DNA of 11,798 nucleotides from Allomyces macrogynus ATCC 38327. Lineage: Eukaryota > Blastocladiomycota > Blastocladiomycetes > Blastocladiales > Blastocladiaceae. The notes beneath the pieces were generated by a model. That model was not told the origin of the DNA. It was given only the letters and a program-made list of their open reading frames with translations, and did no database searches. Numbering within the stretch: position 1 is the first letter of the stretch; each line of letters begins with the position of its first letter. This document shows positions 1 to 6,861 of this stretch, piece by piece. The DNA is taken from assembly GCA_000151295.1 (NCBI GenBank), contig GG745397.1, positions 85,031 to 96,828 on the forward strand. The letters are read 5' to 3'. The position numbers and the translations under genes are program-made.

Positions 1-3000
1 TGGTACATTCCTGGCTTCAAGACGCTTGTCTCAGTCTCTGAGCTGTACGATCGGACTGCCGTGCGGGTCATCTTCGGGGATCAAGACGTCCAGTTCGTGC
101 ATTGCGAGACAGGAGATCTGCTCGCCAAGGGCGTGCGGCATGGGGATACGTTGATCGTCCCAGGCGTGTGCGAGAAGGGACCGACCAAGGACGTGCGGGT
201 GCTCGACATTTGGGGTAAGCGACCTGTTGGTGCGCATTTCGCCGATGCGGTCAAGAAGGTGTCGCTCGCCGAGCTGTGGCACGCGCGACTCTTTCACGTT
301 GGTCATGATCGCGTTTCGGCCGTGTGTACGCTCGAACATGGTATCAAGGACGACGTGGGTGTGGCCAAGCCGCTACACGAGTGTATGACGTGTCTTGTGG
401 CCAACGCGCGCAGCCAGCCGCATCCGCTGCGCCATTTGCGTGCGAATCGACTATTTGGTGTCCTCCACGCTGATTTGGTGTCGATGAAGACGGTCGGCAT
501 GGGGGGTGTCAACTATTTTGCGACGGTCACGGACGAGTACTCACGCTGGTGCTTCGTGCTGCTTCTCCGGCGCAAGGACGACTTTGGACCGCAGTTTCTC
601 AATTTGCTGAAGCACGCCGAGTCGTTCTTCGGCGTGTCTGCGGGCCGGCTGCACAGCGACCATGGTGGCGAGTTCATTGGCAACAGTTTCCGCTCGATTC
701 TGCTCTCGCGTCGCATGCACTTGTCGACAACGTCTCCGAACTCGCCAGAGTCAAATGGGCTTGCCGAGCGGACGCAGGGTGTGCTCAAGTCGATGGTGCG
801 TGCGGCCATGACGGCCGCCAAGGCGCCGGATTCCCTCTGGCCAGAGTGTGTGCGCGCGGCGTGCTATGTGCGCAACCGTGTGCCAAGTGACTCGCTCGGT
901 GATCGCTCGCCATACCAGGTTGTTTTCGGCGCGTCACCCAACATGTCGAAGTGCAAGGTGTGGGGCTCGCTTGGTGGCGCTGTTGTTCCGACGACGCAAG
1001 TGCGTCAGGGCGCGTCCGGATTCGCTGCAGGTGTGGCAGTGCGCATGGTTGGCTATGGAGACGAGTTGCCGTGGGTCACGCGCGACGGCTACCGCGTGTG
1101 GGACGGACAGAAGGTGTTTGTCACGCGCGATGTCAAGTTTGCCGAGCGGCTCTGTGTTGCAGAGTCGCGTGTTGTTGCTGGTGCTCCTCGCACGTTGCCG
1201 TCGGCCAAGGTCAAGGTTGGGTCGCCCGTGCGAGTTGATTTGGGGTCGCTGGACGTGCCGTCGACTGTGGTCGATGGCGTTGGTGGCGATGAAGTTGTTG
1301 ATGAGGAGATCGGGCGTGGTGCGCGGCGTGATCAAGTTCAAGTGCCTATGGCGGTTCCAGATCGACTTCCCGCGGTCAACCTGATTGCCGAGCTCCCACT
1401 GGCGGGGCCGGCGTTGGAGCGCGATAATCTGCAAGTCGGCGAGAGGCCCGGTTTGCCGCAGGTGGACCAGGGACCAGTGGGGGTCCTCGCGGACGTGGGG
1501 GAGCCCTGTCGTCAGGCCGATGCGCCAGAAGTGAGCGATGGGGGTGTTGGTGCTCTTCGACCTGATGCTCAAGCGCCCGCCGCGCGGCAATCGCGCCGTT
1601 TGCGCGGCCTACAGCCCGAGGTCGCTCGCCGTTTTGATCCCGACGCCATTGCCCGCGTCCGCAGTACGCCCGACGTGGGGGAGGTGGATCCTGAACCTAA
1701 AAGGGGCGTCGAACGTGCTGCTGACGCAGTTGAGAAAGTGCGCGTGTTGCGGCTGAATAGTGATTGCACTGACGCTTCGGCCCCTCTTGTTCGTTCCCTA
1801 GCTGGCCCTGGCGTTGACTCAGGCTCGCCCCTGTCCGGAATTGTCAATCTTGATTTGCCGACACTGTTTCTACGTGCGCACCCGGACTCGGATCTCAGCA
1901 AGTCTGTTGAGTCGGCAAGTGCGGTGCTCGCATGCGTTGCCGCAGCTCAAGTCGGCGCCCAGGGTGCAGTTTGGGAACCCAAGACGGTCGAGGAAGCGCT
2001 AGCGCACCCAGACTGGCGCGCGCCGACATTCGACGAGTACAACTCGCTTGTCGAGAATGGGACATGGGTGCTCATCAACCGCCGCCCAGGCGACAAGGTG
2101 ATGCGCTCCGGTTGGATCTTCAAGTGGAAACTCGGGGCAGACGGAAAGCCCGTGCGCGCCAAGTCGCGACTTGTTGCCAAGGGATACACGGCCATTCCAG
2201 GCGTGCATTACACGGACACGTTTGCGCCCGTTGCGTCGTTTGACACGCTGCGTCTGATTCTGTCGCTCGCCGCGTATCTCAAGGTCCGGCCGCTGCAGCT
2301 CGACATCAAGACGGCCTTCCTGTACGGTTACATCAAGGAGCGCGTGCTCATGGAGCAGCCACCAGGCTTCGTTGACAAGCAGAACTCGGACAAGGTCTGC
2401 ATGCTCGTTAAGGCGCTGTACGGCACCAAGCAGGCCCCGCGCATGTGGTTCTGCCGTTTGGCCGATTACCTGATTTCGCTCGGATTTGCGGAGTCCAAGT
2501 ACGACAAGTGCCTGTTCATGCACAAGACGGACAAGGGCGTGATCTTCATTGGAGTCTATGTCGACGACTTGCCGATTGTCGCGTCAACCAAGGAGCTGCG
2601 CAAGTGGATTGTCGACAAGTTGAAGTCCGAGTTCAAGGTGCACGACTTGGGCGATGCGGCATGGTTGCTCGGGTGCAAGATTACGTACAGTGACGAAGGG
2701 TCGATTTACCTTGACCAGAGCCAGTACGTCAAGTCAATGGGCAAGCGGTTCCAGATCCCCGAAAAGATGCGGCCGGTGATCCCGATGCGACCCAACGACT
2801 TCAAGGAGCTGCTCGAGTTGCCCAAGATCATTGATCCAGTTGTAAAGACCGAGTACCTCGCCATTGTCGGGTCGCTGCTCTTTGCGGCGACGAAAACGCG
2901 GCCGGACATTGCTGCTGCGACTGCAATTCTTGGCCGTTTCATGCATGCACCTGGTACGCTACATCTCGAGGCTGCAAAGCGGCTTGTTGGGTACCTGTTG

Positions 3001-3522
3001 GGCACGTCGAACCTCGGCATCAAGTTTTTGGGCAAGGATATGAAACTTGACGCGTTTGCTGATGCCGATTGGGCCGAGGATCGTGGCGACCGCAAGTCGA
3101 CATCGGGTTTTGTGATACGGGTTGGCGGTAGCCCTGTCGCCTGGCGCTCGAAGAAGCAGACGCTCGTGGCAAAGTCGACCATGGCTGCTGAGTACGTGTC
3201 GGCAAGCTTAGCAGGCAACACGATCCTCACGATACGCGCACTGCTGGAAGAGCTCGGGTACAAACAAGATGGACCGACGCCGCTCATGGAAGATAACGAG
3301 TCGGCGGAGCGTGTTGCCAAGGACGCGCTGCTCTCGTCGAAACACGTTGAGATCCAAGCCCACTGGTTGCAGGACCAAGTTGCCAAGAAGACGATTGACC
3401 TGCGGCGCGTGGACACGGAGAACCAGATTGCTGACATTTTGACCAAGCCGCTTGCTGCTCCTGCGTTCCGCAAGCTTCGTGACATGATTGGAGTTGCGGA
3501 AGTGATTGCTCCACGCGTGTAG
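1..3522 (+). CDS. Ty1/copia Pol polyprotein, 5' partial (GAG-pre-integrase, integrase, RT, RNase H)
   Basis: The frame is open from base 1, so the true start is upstream; the first codons read WYIPGFKTLVSVSEL, a typical stretch just before the GAG-pre-integrase domain. Numbering residues from position 61: an HHCC zinc finger (WHARLFHVGH then CMTC) at about 75-110; integrase core with D138 (HADLV), D200 (LHSDHGGEF) and E236 (NGLAER), exactly 35 residues between the last two, so a full DD35E triad; a long, low-conservation linker at 380-650; reverse transcriptase from about 690 with D748 (LDIKTAF) and the YVDD motif at 833-836; RNase H from about 998 with DADW, MAAEY, EDNES and IADILTK. TAG ends it 21 bp before the LTR. 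The polyprotein copies element RNA into DNA and integrates it. All catalytic residues I can check are present. Confidence 0.95.
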   Translation, partial: WYIPGFKTLVSVSELYDRTAVRVIFGDQDVQFVHCETGDLLAKGVRHGDTLIVPGVCEKGPTKDVRVLDIWGKRPVGAHFADAVKKVSLAELWHARLFHVGHDRVSAVCTLEHGIKDDVGVAKPLHECMTCLVANARSQPHPLRHLRANRLFGVLHADLVSMKTVGMGGVNYFATVTDEYSRWCFVLLLRRKDDFGPQFLNLLKHAESFFGVSAGRLHSDHGGEFIGNSFRSILLSRRMHLSTTSPNSPESNGLAERTQGVLKSMVRAAMTAAKAPDSLWPECVRAACYVRNRVPSDSLGDRSPYQVVFGASPNMSKCKVWGSLGGAVVPTTQVRQGASGFAAGVAVRMVGYGDELPWVTRDGYRVWDGQKVFVTRDVKFAERLCVAESRVVAGAPRTLPSAKVKVGSPVRVDLGSLDVPSTVVDGVGGDEVVDEEIGRGARRDQVQVPMAVPDRLPAVNLIAELPLAGPALERDNLQVGERPGLPQVDQGPVGVLADVGEPCRQADAPEVSDGGVGALRPDAQAPAARQSRRLRGLQPEVARRFDPDAIARVRSTPDVGEVDPEPKRGVERAADAVEKVRVLRLNSDCTDASAPLVRSLAGPGVDSGSPLSGIVNLDLPTLFLRAHPDSDLSKSVESASAVLACVAAAQVGAQGAVWEPKTVEEALAHPDWRAPTFDEYNSLVENGTWVLINRRPGDKVMRSGWIFKWKLGADGKPVRAKSRLVAKGYTAIPGVHYTDTFAPVASFDTLRLILSLAAYLKVRPLQLDIKTAFLYGYIKERVLMEQPPGFVDKQNSDKVCMLVKALYGTKQAPRMWFCRLADYLISLGFAESKYDKCLFMHKTDKGVIFIGVYVDDLPIVASTKELRKWIVDKLKSEFKVHDLGDAAWLLGCKITYSDEGSIYLDQSQYVKSMGKRFQIPEKMRPVIPMRPNDFKELLELPKIIDPVVKTEYLAIVGSLLFAATKTRPDIAAATAILGRFMHAPGTLHLEAAKRLVGYLLGTSNLGIKFLGKDMKLDAFADADWAEDRGDRKSTSGFVIRVGGSPVAWRSKKQTLVAKSTMAAEYVSASLAGNTILTIRALLEELGYKQDGPTPLMEDNESAERVAKDALLSSKHVEIQAHWLQDQVAKKTIDLRRVDTENQIADILTKPLAAPAFRKLRDMIGVAEVIAPRV

Positions 3523-3532
3523 GGAATGCTCA

Positions 3533-3543
3533 CCGTGGGGGAG
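3533..3543 (+). other. Polypurine tract of element A
   Basis: The short run CCGTGGGGGAG lies directly before the TGTCGAAG start of the 3' LTR. In LTR elements such a tract primes plus-strand DNA synthesis. The same tract (CCATGGGGGAG) precedes the LTR of old copy C, with a G-to-A change at the CpG, which confirms the boundary. Confidence 0.8.
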
Positions 3544-3730
3544 TGTCGAAGTGTTCGTCTCGCATTTGTGTTTCTTGTTTTTTGTCTTCCCTCATTGTTT
3601 CCTTGTTGGAGCTGTTCGAGTTGGATTCTTGTGTAAATGATGGTGGCAACCTAGGTTATGGTTGCCACCACCGCTGAAGTGCAGAGTGCACACACCAAAT
3701 GCATTCCTTCTCCCGCTCAACCTTGCGAAA
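3544..3730 (+). repeat. 3' LTR of element A (187 bp)
   Basis: It starts TGTCGAAGTG right after the polypurine tract and ends CTTGCGAAA, where similarity to the other two copies stops. The LTRs at 5393-5579 (minus strand) and 6372-6558 are also exactly 187 bp. By eye it is about 97% identical to the minus-strand copy (six differences, four of them C-to-T or G-to-A) and about 80% identical to the older plus-strand copy. The end is not the usual CA, so the last one or two bases are uncertain. It contains a strong internal palindrome at 3642-3669. Confidence 0.9.
3642..3669 (+). repeat. Perfect 10-bp inverted repeat with 8-nt spacer inside the LTR
   Basis: The arms GGTGGCAACC and GGTTGCCACC are exact reverse complements around the spacer TAGGTTAT. 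The same arms occur in the LTRs at 5454-5481 and 6470-6497. Conservation of both arms in an otherwise ~80% identical LTR suggests either a functional RNA/DNA hairpin or maintenance by repair between arms. Confidence 0.9.
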
Positions 3731-3731
3731 C

Positions 3732-3983
3732 TTAAAACAGGCACCTTTGGGTGGTGCGCCAGCACAAGGCCACAATCGCACTGACGAAAGTGATACCTCT
3801 GACTCTGGCGACGAACCTGATGATGGCACTGGCGAGTATGACGAGATTGTGCTGCCACCTGATCATGTCATTGCTGCTCCTGAACCTGCTTCCCAGAATG
3901 AGAACCGCAAGTCGCACCGGTTGCTTGGACAAGCACCTGAAATTCAAAAACGTTTCAATCTGGAACCGCATCGATGTCGCTAG
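3732..3983 (+). pseudogene. C-terminal tail of a retrotransposon Pol, cut off at its left by element A
   Basis: This is an open frame of about 83 codons starting at the LTR junction and ending TAG 3 bp before a purine tract. It is acidic (DESDTSDSGDEPDD) followed by a basic end (RKSHRLLGQAPEIQKRF). The basic end resembles the R-S-R-L linker found in LTR-element polyproteins, including that of element A (RQSRRLRGLQPEVARRF), so distant relationship is possible. No catalytic motif is visible. Without the upstream part the function cannot be assigned beyond probable Pol tail. Confidence 0.5.
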
Positions 3984-3985
3984 CT

Positions 3986-3999
3986 GGAGGGGGGAGAAA
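3986..3999 (+). other. Polypurine tract of element D
   Basis: GGAGGGGGGAGAAA lies between the stop codon of the pol tail and a TGATGTGAAG start. This layout (stop, purine run, TG) is the standard 3' end of LTR retrotransposons. Confidence 0.65.
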
Positions 4000-4141
4000 T
4001 GATGTGAAGCAGAGCTACCCATATGGCTCTTTTGCATACCCGTTGTTGTTGTTGTTGATTCCCGTTTGTCATTCCATGTATATAAACGCCCAAACGTACC
4101 TCTGGGTATGACAGGCTCATTCCACACTTGACACCATATCA
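4000..4141 (+). repeat. Putative LTR of element D (142 bp, TGAT...ATCA)
   Basis: It starts TGATGTGAAG after the purine tract and ends CCATATCA, giving 4-bp inverted ends. Inside are a (GTT)5 run at 4042-4056 and a TATA-like box at 4079-4086 placed as in a U3 promoter. The right end coincides with the point where the gag frame on the other strand stops. There is no second copy in the window, so the boundaries rest on these signals only. Confidence 0.6.
4079..4086 (+). promoter_or_regulatory. TATA-like box in the element D LTR
   Basis: TATATAAA lies about 80 bp into the putative LTR and about 55 bp before its end, the place expected for the promoter that starts element transcription at the R region. 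Whether it works is not testable from sequence. Confidence 0.45.
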
Positions 4142-5125
4142 GTCCTTGGCCACAACATTCGTGCCCTTCTTTTTGTGCCAGTTTGTGGTTTCAGTGCCGT
4201 TCTTGCGCTGGTGGTCCCAGCTCGGGCAAAAGCACACATAATGACCAATCTTGCCACAGTTGTGACAGGCGTTTGTGTCCTTGCACTTCATCACAACAAG
4301 TGCCTGCGTCTCAGTCCCAGAGCTGCGTTCAAGCTGGTTGTCAGCCCCCTTGAGAATCGTCTGCAATTCGACAATCACCATTTCCTCATAGCGCTCACCC
4401 AAGGAGAGCACCGTTGGCGAATACTTGGGCGGCAGCGAGGAGAGCAGTGCGAGGACCAAGAACAAGTCAGCAAAGTCAGTGCACAGGTGCAAAGACGACT
4501 TGGCAGGTTCATGGTGCCAAATCACGTCAAAACGGCGTTGCAAATCGGCATTGTGCTTGCAAACTGGCGCAGCACCAGAACCCAACATGGGCTTTGTGAA
4601 CAGCCCCTTGACATTGGCAAGATGGGCTTGTGCAGAATGCTTGTCAAAACGAGTGTGCAGCAGCGCCCATGCATTGGCGACACAGGTGGCGTCTGAAAAG
4701 ACCGGCAGGAGTTTGGACGCAACAACAGACGGCAAAATGACCTTAATGATGCTCCAGATGCATGACTTGGCCTTGTAGCTGTTGTGGGCCATGCACTTCT
4801 TGCGTTCAGCAACCACCAGACCATTCCAATAGATTGCATCAGCAACAAACTTGACGTCCGAGTCAAGCTCAATGAGTTTCTTGAACTGCGTGTCCATCAT
4901 TTCCTCTTGCTGTTCCAGTGACATGACCTCAAAATTGGCATCGACCAACACCTTGAAGGACTTGAGTTCGAGCAGGTCTTCAAGCTGGTCAGCAGTCAAA
5001 AAGCCGAGAAAACGGTTGGGAAACATCGGCCAGTTCAAGCCATCAGCCTTGAGCATCTCAATCATCACTAGTTGGCTGGAGATCGGCGTCTTGACCGAGA
5101 CAGACAAGGTCATGGTGACAGTCAT
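4139..5125 (-). CDS. Copia-type Gag with CCHC zinc knuckle, interrupted by an inserted LTR
   Basis: Gag forms the virus-like particle that packages element RNA. The frame is open beyond its first ATG; I take the ATG at 5125 (328 aa) because the 15 codons before it contain no ATG. The body is mostly helical with no recognisable motif until a single CCHC knuckle near the end (C287, C290, H295, C300; CHNCGKIGHYVCFC), followed by a Lys-rich tail (HKKKGTNVVAKD). The TGA stop (4141-4139) is made of the terminal TCA of the LTR at 4000-4141, so the natural frame probably ran on into protease and pol before the insertion. No stop codon lies within the frame, although CpGs are moderately depleted. Confidence 0.85.
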   Translation of the reverse strand: MTVTMTLSVSVKTPISSQLVMIEMLKADGLNWPMFPNRFLGFLTADQLEDLLELKSFKVLVDANFEVMSLEQQEEMMDTQFKKLIELDSDVKFVADAIYWNGLVVAERKKCMAHNSYKAKSCIWSIIKVILPSVVASKLLPVFSDATCVANAWALLHTRFDKHSAQAHLANVKGLFTKPMLGSGAAPVCKHNADLQRRFDVIWHHEPAKSSLHLCTDFADLFLVLALLSSLPPKYSPTVLSLGERYEEMVIVELQTILKGADNQLERSSGTETQALVVMKCKDTNACHNCGKIGHYVCFCPSWDHQRKNGTETTNWHKKKGTNVVAKD

Positions 5126-5373
5126 GGTGCAGGTCAAAAGTTGGCAAAAATCGTCAAAATCGAGTCCCAAGCGGATGCAGCACGTTTCGGGTGGTGGTGG
5201 TTCGAGTTTCAGTTGTCGTCATTGTTGTTGTGGTAACGGATGGGTCCAGCGTGGCCCCCACTCAGTCGGTCGGTCAAATCGGTCCATTTCTCGCAGAAAT
5301 CGGCGAGCACAGCAGCAGCAGGTCCACGACGAGGATATCAGCAGTGTTCGTTCAGTCCGTGAGCGCTTGGGAT
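5126..5373 (-). other. Leader of element B between primer-binding site and gag
   Basis: These 248 bp hold no convincing gene. On the minus strand the gag frame stays open upstream of the chosen ATG, passing through a CCACCACCACCC run near 5190, so a longer gag with a non-ATG start cannot be excluded. RNA packaging signals are expected in such leaders but none can be read by eye. Confidence 0.55.
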
Positions 5374-5392
5374 GCGCTCAGGGCTCATAACC
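5374..5392 (-). other. Primer-binding site matching the anticodon arm of initiator tRNA-Met (half-tRNA primer)
   Basis: Directly after the LTR the minus strand reads GGTTATGAGCCCTGAGCGC. Its complement, GCGCTCAGGGCTCATAACC, is the D-stem/anticodon arm of a eukaryotic initiator tRNA-Met: CAGGG stem, CUCAUAA loop with the CAU anticodon, then CC. As I recall the yeast sequence, it differs at one base. Drosophila copia and yeast Ty5 are known to prime from the 5' half of initiator tRNA-Met in this way, rather than from the tRNA 3' end (TGG...). The position directly after the LTR supports this role. Confidence 0.85.
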
Positions 5393-5579
5393 TTTCGCAA
5401 GGTTGAGCGGGAGGAAGAATGCATTTGGTGTGTGCACTCTGCACTTCAGTGGTGGTGGCAACCATAACCTAGGTTGCCACCATTATTTACACAAGAATCC
5501 AACTCAAACAGCTCCAACAAGGAAACAATGAGGGAAGACAAAAAACAAGAAACACAAATGCGAGACAAACACTTCGACA
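5393..5579 (-). repeat. 5' LTR of element B (187 bp, minus strand)
   Basis: On the minus strand it runs from TGTCGAAGTG to CTTGCGAAA, the same ends and length as the LTR at 3544-3730, with six differences by eye. It is followed by the primer-binding site, so it is a 5' LTR. Together with 3544-3730 it forms an inverted pair about 1.66 kb apart. The internal palindrome (5454-5481) has, in LTR orientation, the same spacer as element A. Confidence 0.9.
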
Positions 5580-6350
5580 TCCAGATCCCCAACAAGTTGC
5601 AGCTGGTGATCCTGATGTGACCCAACAACTTCAAGGAGCTGCTCAAGTTGCCCAAGGCCATCAACCCAGTTGTAAAGACTGAGTAACTTGCCATTGTCAG
5701 GTTGCTATTGTTTGCTGTGACCAAAATGCACCTGGACATTGCCACTGTGACTGCGATTCTTGGCTGTTTCATGCATGCACCTGGTACACTGCATCTTGAG
5801 GCTGTAAAACAGCTCATTGGGTACCTGTTGGGCATGTCAAACCTCGGCATCAAGTTTTTGGGCAAGGACATGAATCTTGGCACATTGGCCAATGCCAAAT
5901 AGGCTGAGGATCATGGTGACTGCAAGTCAACATTGGGTTTTGTGGTAGGGGGTCAGCAGTAGCCCCTGTTGCCTGGCACTTGAAGAAGCAGACACTCATG
6001 GCAAGGTCAACCATGGCTGCTGAGTATGTGTTGGCAAACTTGGCAGGTGATGATCCTCACAATGTGCACACTGCTGGAGGAGCTTGGGTACAAACAGGAT
6101 GGACCAACACTGCATGGAGGACAACAAGTCAGCAGAGCATGTTGCCAAGGATGTGCTGCTCTCATTGAGACATGTCAAGATCCACTCACACTGGTTGCAG
6201 GACCAAGTTGCCAAGAAGACGATTGGTCTGCAGCATGTGGACATGGAGAACCAGATTGCAGACATTTTGACCAAGCTGCTTGCAGCTCCTGCATTCTGCA
6301 AGCTTCATGACATGTTTGGTCTTGTGGAAGTGCATGCCTTGTGTGCATAG
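5580..6350 (+). pseudogene. Decayed copia pol remnant (end of RT plus RNase H)
   Basis: Recognisable pieces are LGIKFLGKDM, MAAEYVLANLAG and NQIADILTKLLAAPAF, matching the C-terminal end of the element A polyprotein. The frame is broken by stops at about 5684 (TAC to TAA) and 5900 (TGG to TAG), and by small indels near 5945-5965 and 6045-6060. The RNase H aspartate of the DADW motif is lost (NAK before the stop). It cannot encode a working enzyme. Confidence 0.9.
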
Positions 6351-6371
6351 GGAACACTTGCCATGGGGGAG

Positions 6372-6558
6372 TGTTGAAGTGTTCAGCTTGCATTTGTGTC
6401 TTTTCTTTGCCATTTGCCATCTTTGTTTCCTTGTTGGAGCTGTTCAAGTTGGATTCTTGTGTAAATGATGGTGGCAACCATAACCTAGGTTGCCACCACT
6501 ATTGGAGTGCAAAGTGTACAGACCAAATGCATTCTCTCTTCTGCTCAACCTTATGAAA
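6372..6558 (+). repeat. 3' LTR of decayed element C (187 bp)
   Basis: It starts TGTTGAAGTG after CCATGGGGGAG and ends CTTATGAAA. The length equals that of the other two copies, and about 150 of 187 positions agree with 3544-3730. Eight of the differences come from one event: the spacer of the internal palindrome (6480-6487, ATAACCTA) is the exact reverse complement of the spacer in element A. The following five bases, CATCT (6559-6563), would be the right target duplication. Confidence 0.88.
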
Positions 6559-6562
6559 CATC

Positions 6563-6596
6563 TTGCTTGCCCATTGTCATCAAATAGGGCAAGCAA
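6563..6596 (+). repeat. Perfect 10-bp inverted repeat just after LTR C
   Basis: TTGCTTGCCC (6563-6572) and GGGCAAGCAA (6587-6596) are exact reverse complements with a 14-nt loop. It lies 5 bp beyond the end of the LTR of element C. It could be the end of another repeat or a chance hairpin in low-CpG sequence; no U-tract or known terminator signature follows. Confidence 0.7.
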
Positions 6597-6861
6597 CATG
6601 AGCAGCTTCTGCAAACCAAAAATGCTGCACACCCATCATGACATGGATCCACGTGATGCTGGAAAACTTGATATGCCAGTCCTGGTTGCCCTGCACGCCC
6701 ATGGGCACAGAGAACATGCTGAGTTGAAGGAGCAACATGACATTGCAGGTGAATTGCAAGAGCTGCACTTGCGCAATGGCACAAGGTTCAATCTTCTGGG
6801 CCAATGGAAGGGTGGAGAGTTCAATCGAAATCTGGTACAGCACAATGCACATGTGCAATGA
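6597..6861 (+). other. CpG-poor stretch without recognisable gene, probably old repeat-derived DNA
   Basis: The stretch has only a handful of CpGs, unlike the host DNA from about 6862 on, and shares the TG/CA-rich look of element C. A plus-strand frame stays open through it to a TGA at 6859 (for example LKEQHDIAGELQELHLRNG), but I recognise no family, and the frame starts inside the LTR. I therefore read it as old transposon or duplicated sequence into which element C inserted. A genuine short gene is not excluded. Confidence 0.4.

Larger units (their letters stand above)
1..3730 (+). mobile_element. Ty1/copia LTR retrotransposon A, right-hand part with intact pol and 3' LTR
   Basis: The stretch carries an uninterrupted copia-type pol ORF, a polypurine tract and a 187-bp 3' LTR; the 5' LTR, gag and protease lie upstream of the window. 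The order integrase, reverse transcriptase, RNase H is the Ty1/copia order. The ORF has no stop or frameshift over more than 1,170 codons and is rich in CpG, so this is the youngest element of the cluster and may be recently active. The first bases after the LTR (3731-3735, CTTAA) would be the right copy of a 5-bp target duplication, which can only be confirmed upstream. It sits against the pol tail of a different element, so it probably inserted there. Confidence 0.9.
3731..4141 (+). mobile_element. 3' end of a second LTR retrotransposon (element D), probably Ty3/gypsy-like
   Basis: The segment consists of a short coding tail, a purine tract and a 142-bp terminal sequence beginning TGAT and ending ATCA. 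Coding sequence directly before the purine tract is not RNase H, as it would be in copia elements, so a gypsy order (integrase or its tail last) fits better. The left end is cut by the LTR of element A. The right end falls exactly where the minus-strand gag frame of element B is broken. Only a fragment is visible and I cannot name the family. Confidence 0.6.
4142..5579 (-). mobile_element. Ty1/copia element B, 5' part on the minus strand (LTR, PBS, leader, gag)
   Basis: Read on the minus strand, the order is LTR (5579-5393), primer-binding site (5392-5374), leader, then gag up to position 4142, where the LTR of element D begins. The LTR is about 97% identical to that of element A, so A and B belong to one family. 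The LTR start at 5579 abuts pol sequence of element C at 5580, which is what an insertion into C would give. CpG density in gag (roughly 2-3 per 60 bases) lies between A (about 5-6) and C (near zero), suggesting intermediate age. The pol part and the 3' LTR should be upstream of the window. Confidence 0.8.
5580..6558 (+). mobile_element. Decayed Ty1/copia element C, right-hand fragment with 3' LTR
   Basis: It is collinear with positions 2750-3730 of element A: end of reverse transcriptase, RNase H, polypurine tract and LTR. It begins TCCAGATCCCC, matching 2751 onward, directly next to the LTR of element B, so B inserted into it. Nearly all differences are CG to TG or CA. I count 3 CpGs in 5581-6370 against about 74 in the matching part of A. 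The left part of C is expected upstream of the window. Confidence 0.88.

Noticed and set aside
2706..3533. Long minus-strand frame (275 codons) opposite RNase H
   Set aside because: It is the antisense shadow of the intact pol frame, with Ser/Arg-rich composition typical of such shadows.
3732..4127. Minus-strand frame of 131 codons as continuation of element B after gag
   Set aside because: It shows no protease or pol motif; the plus strand of the same stretch carries pol tail, purine tract and LTR signals.
5374..5392. tRNA-Met gene fragment
   Set aside because: Only the D-stem/anticodon arm is matched, with no acceptor or T arm around it, and it lies exactly after an LTR; a primer-binding site explains it.
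6490..6861. Plus-strand frame of 123 codons as a host gene
   Set aside because: It begins inside LTR C, is CpG-poor like the transposon remnants, and matches no family I know.
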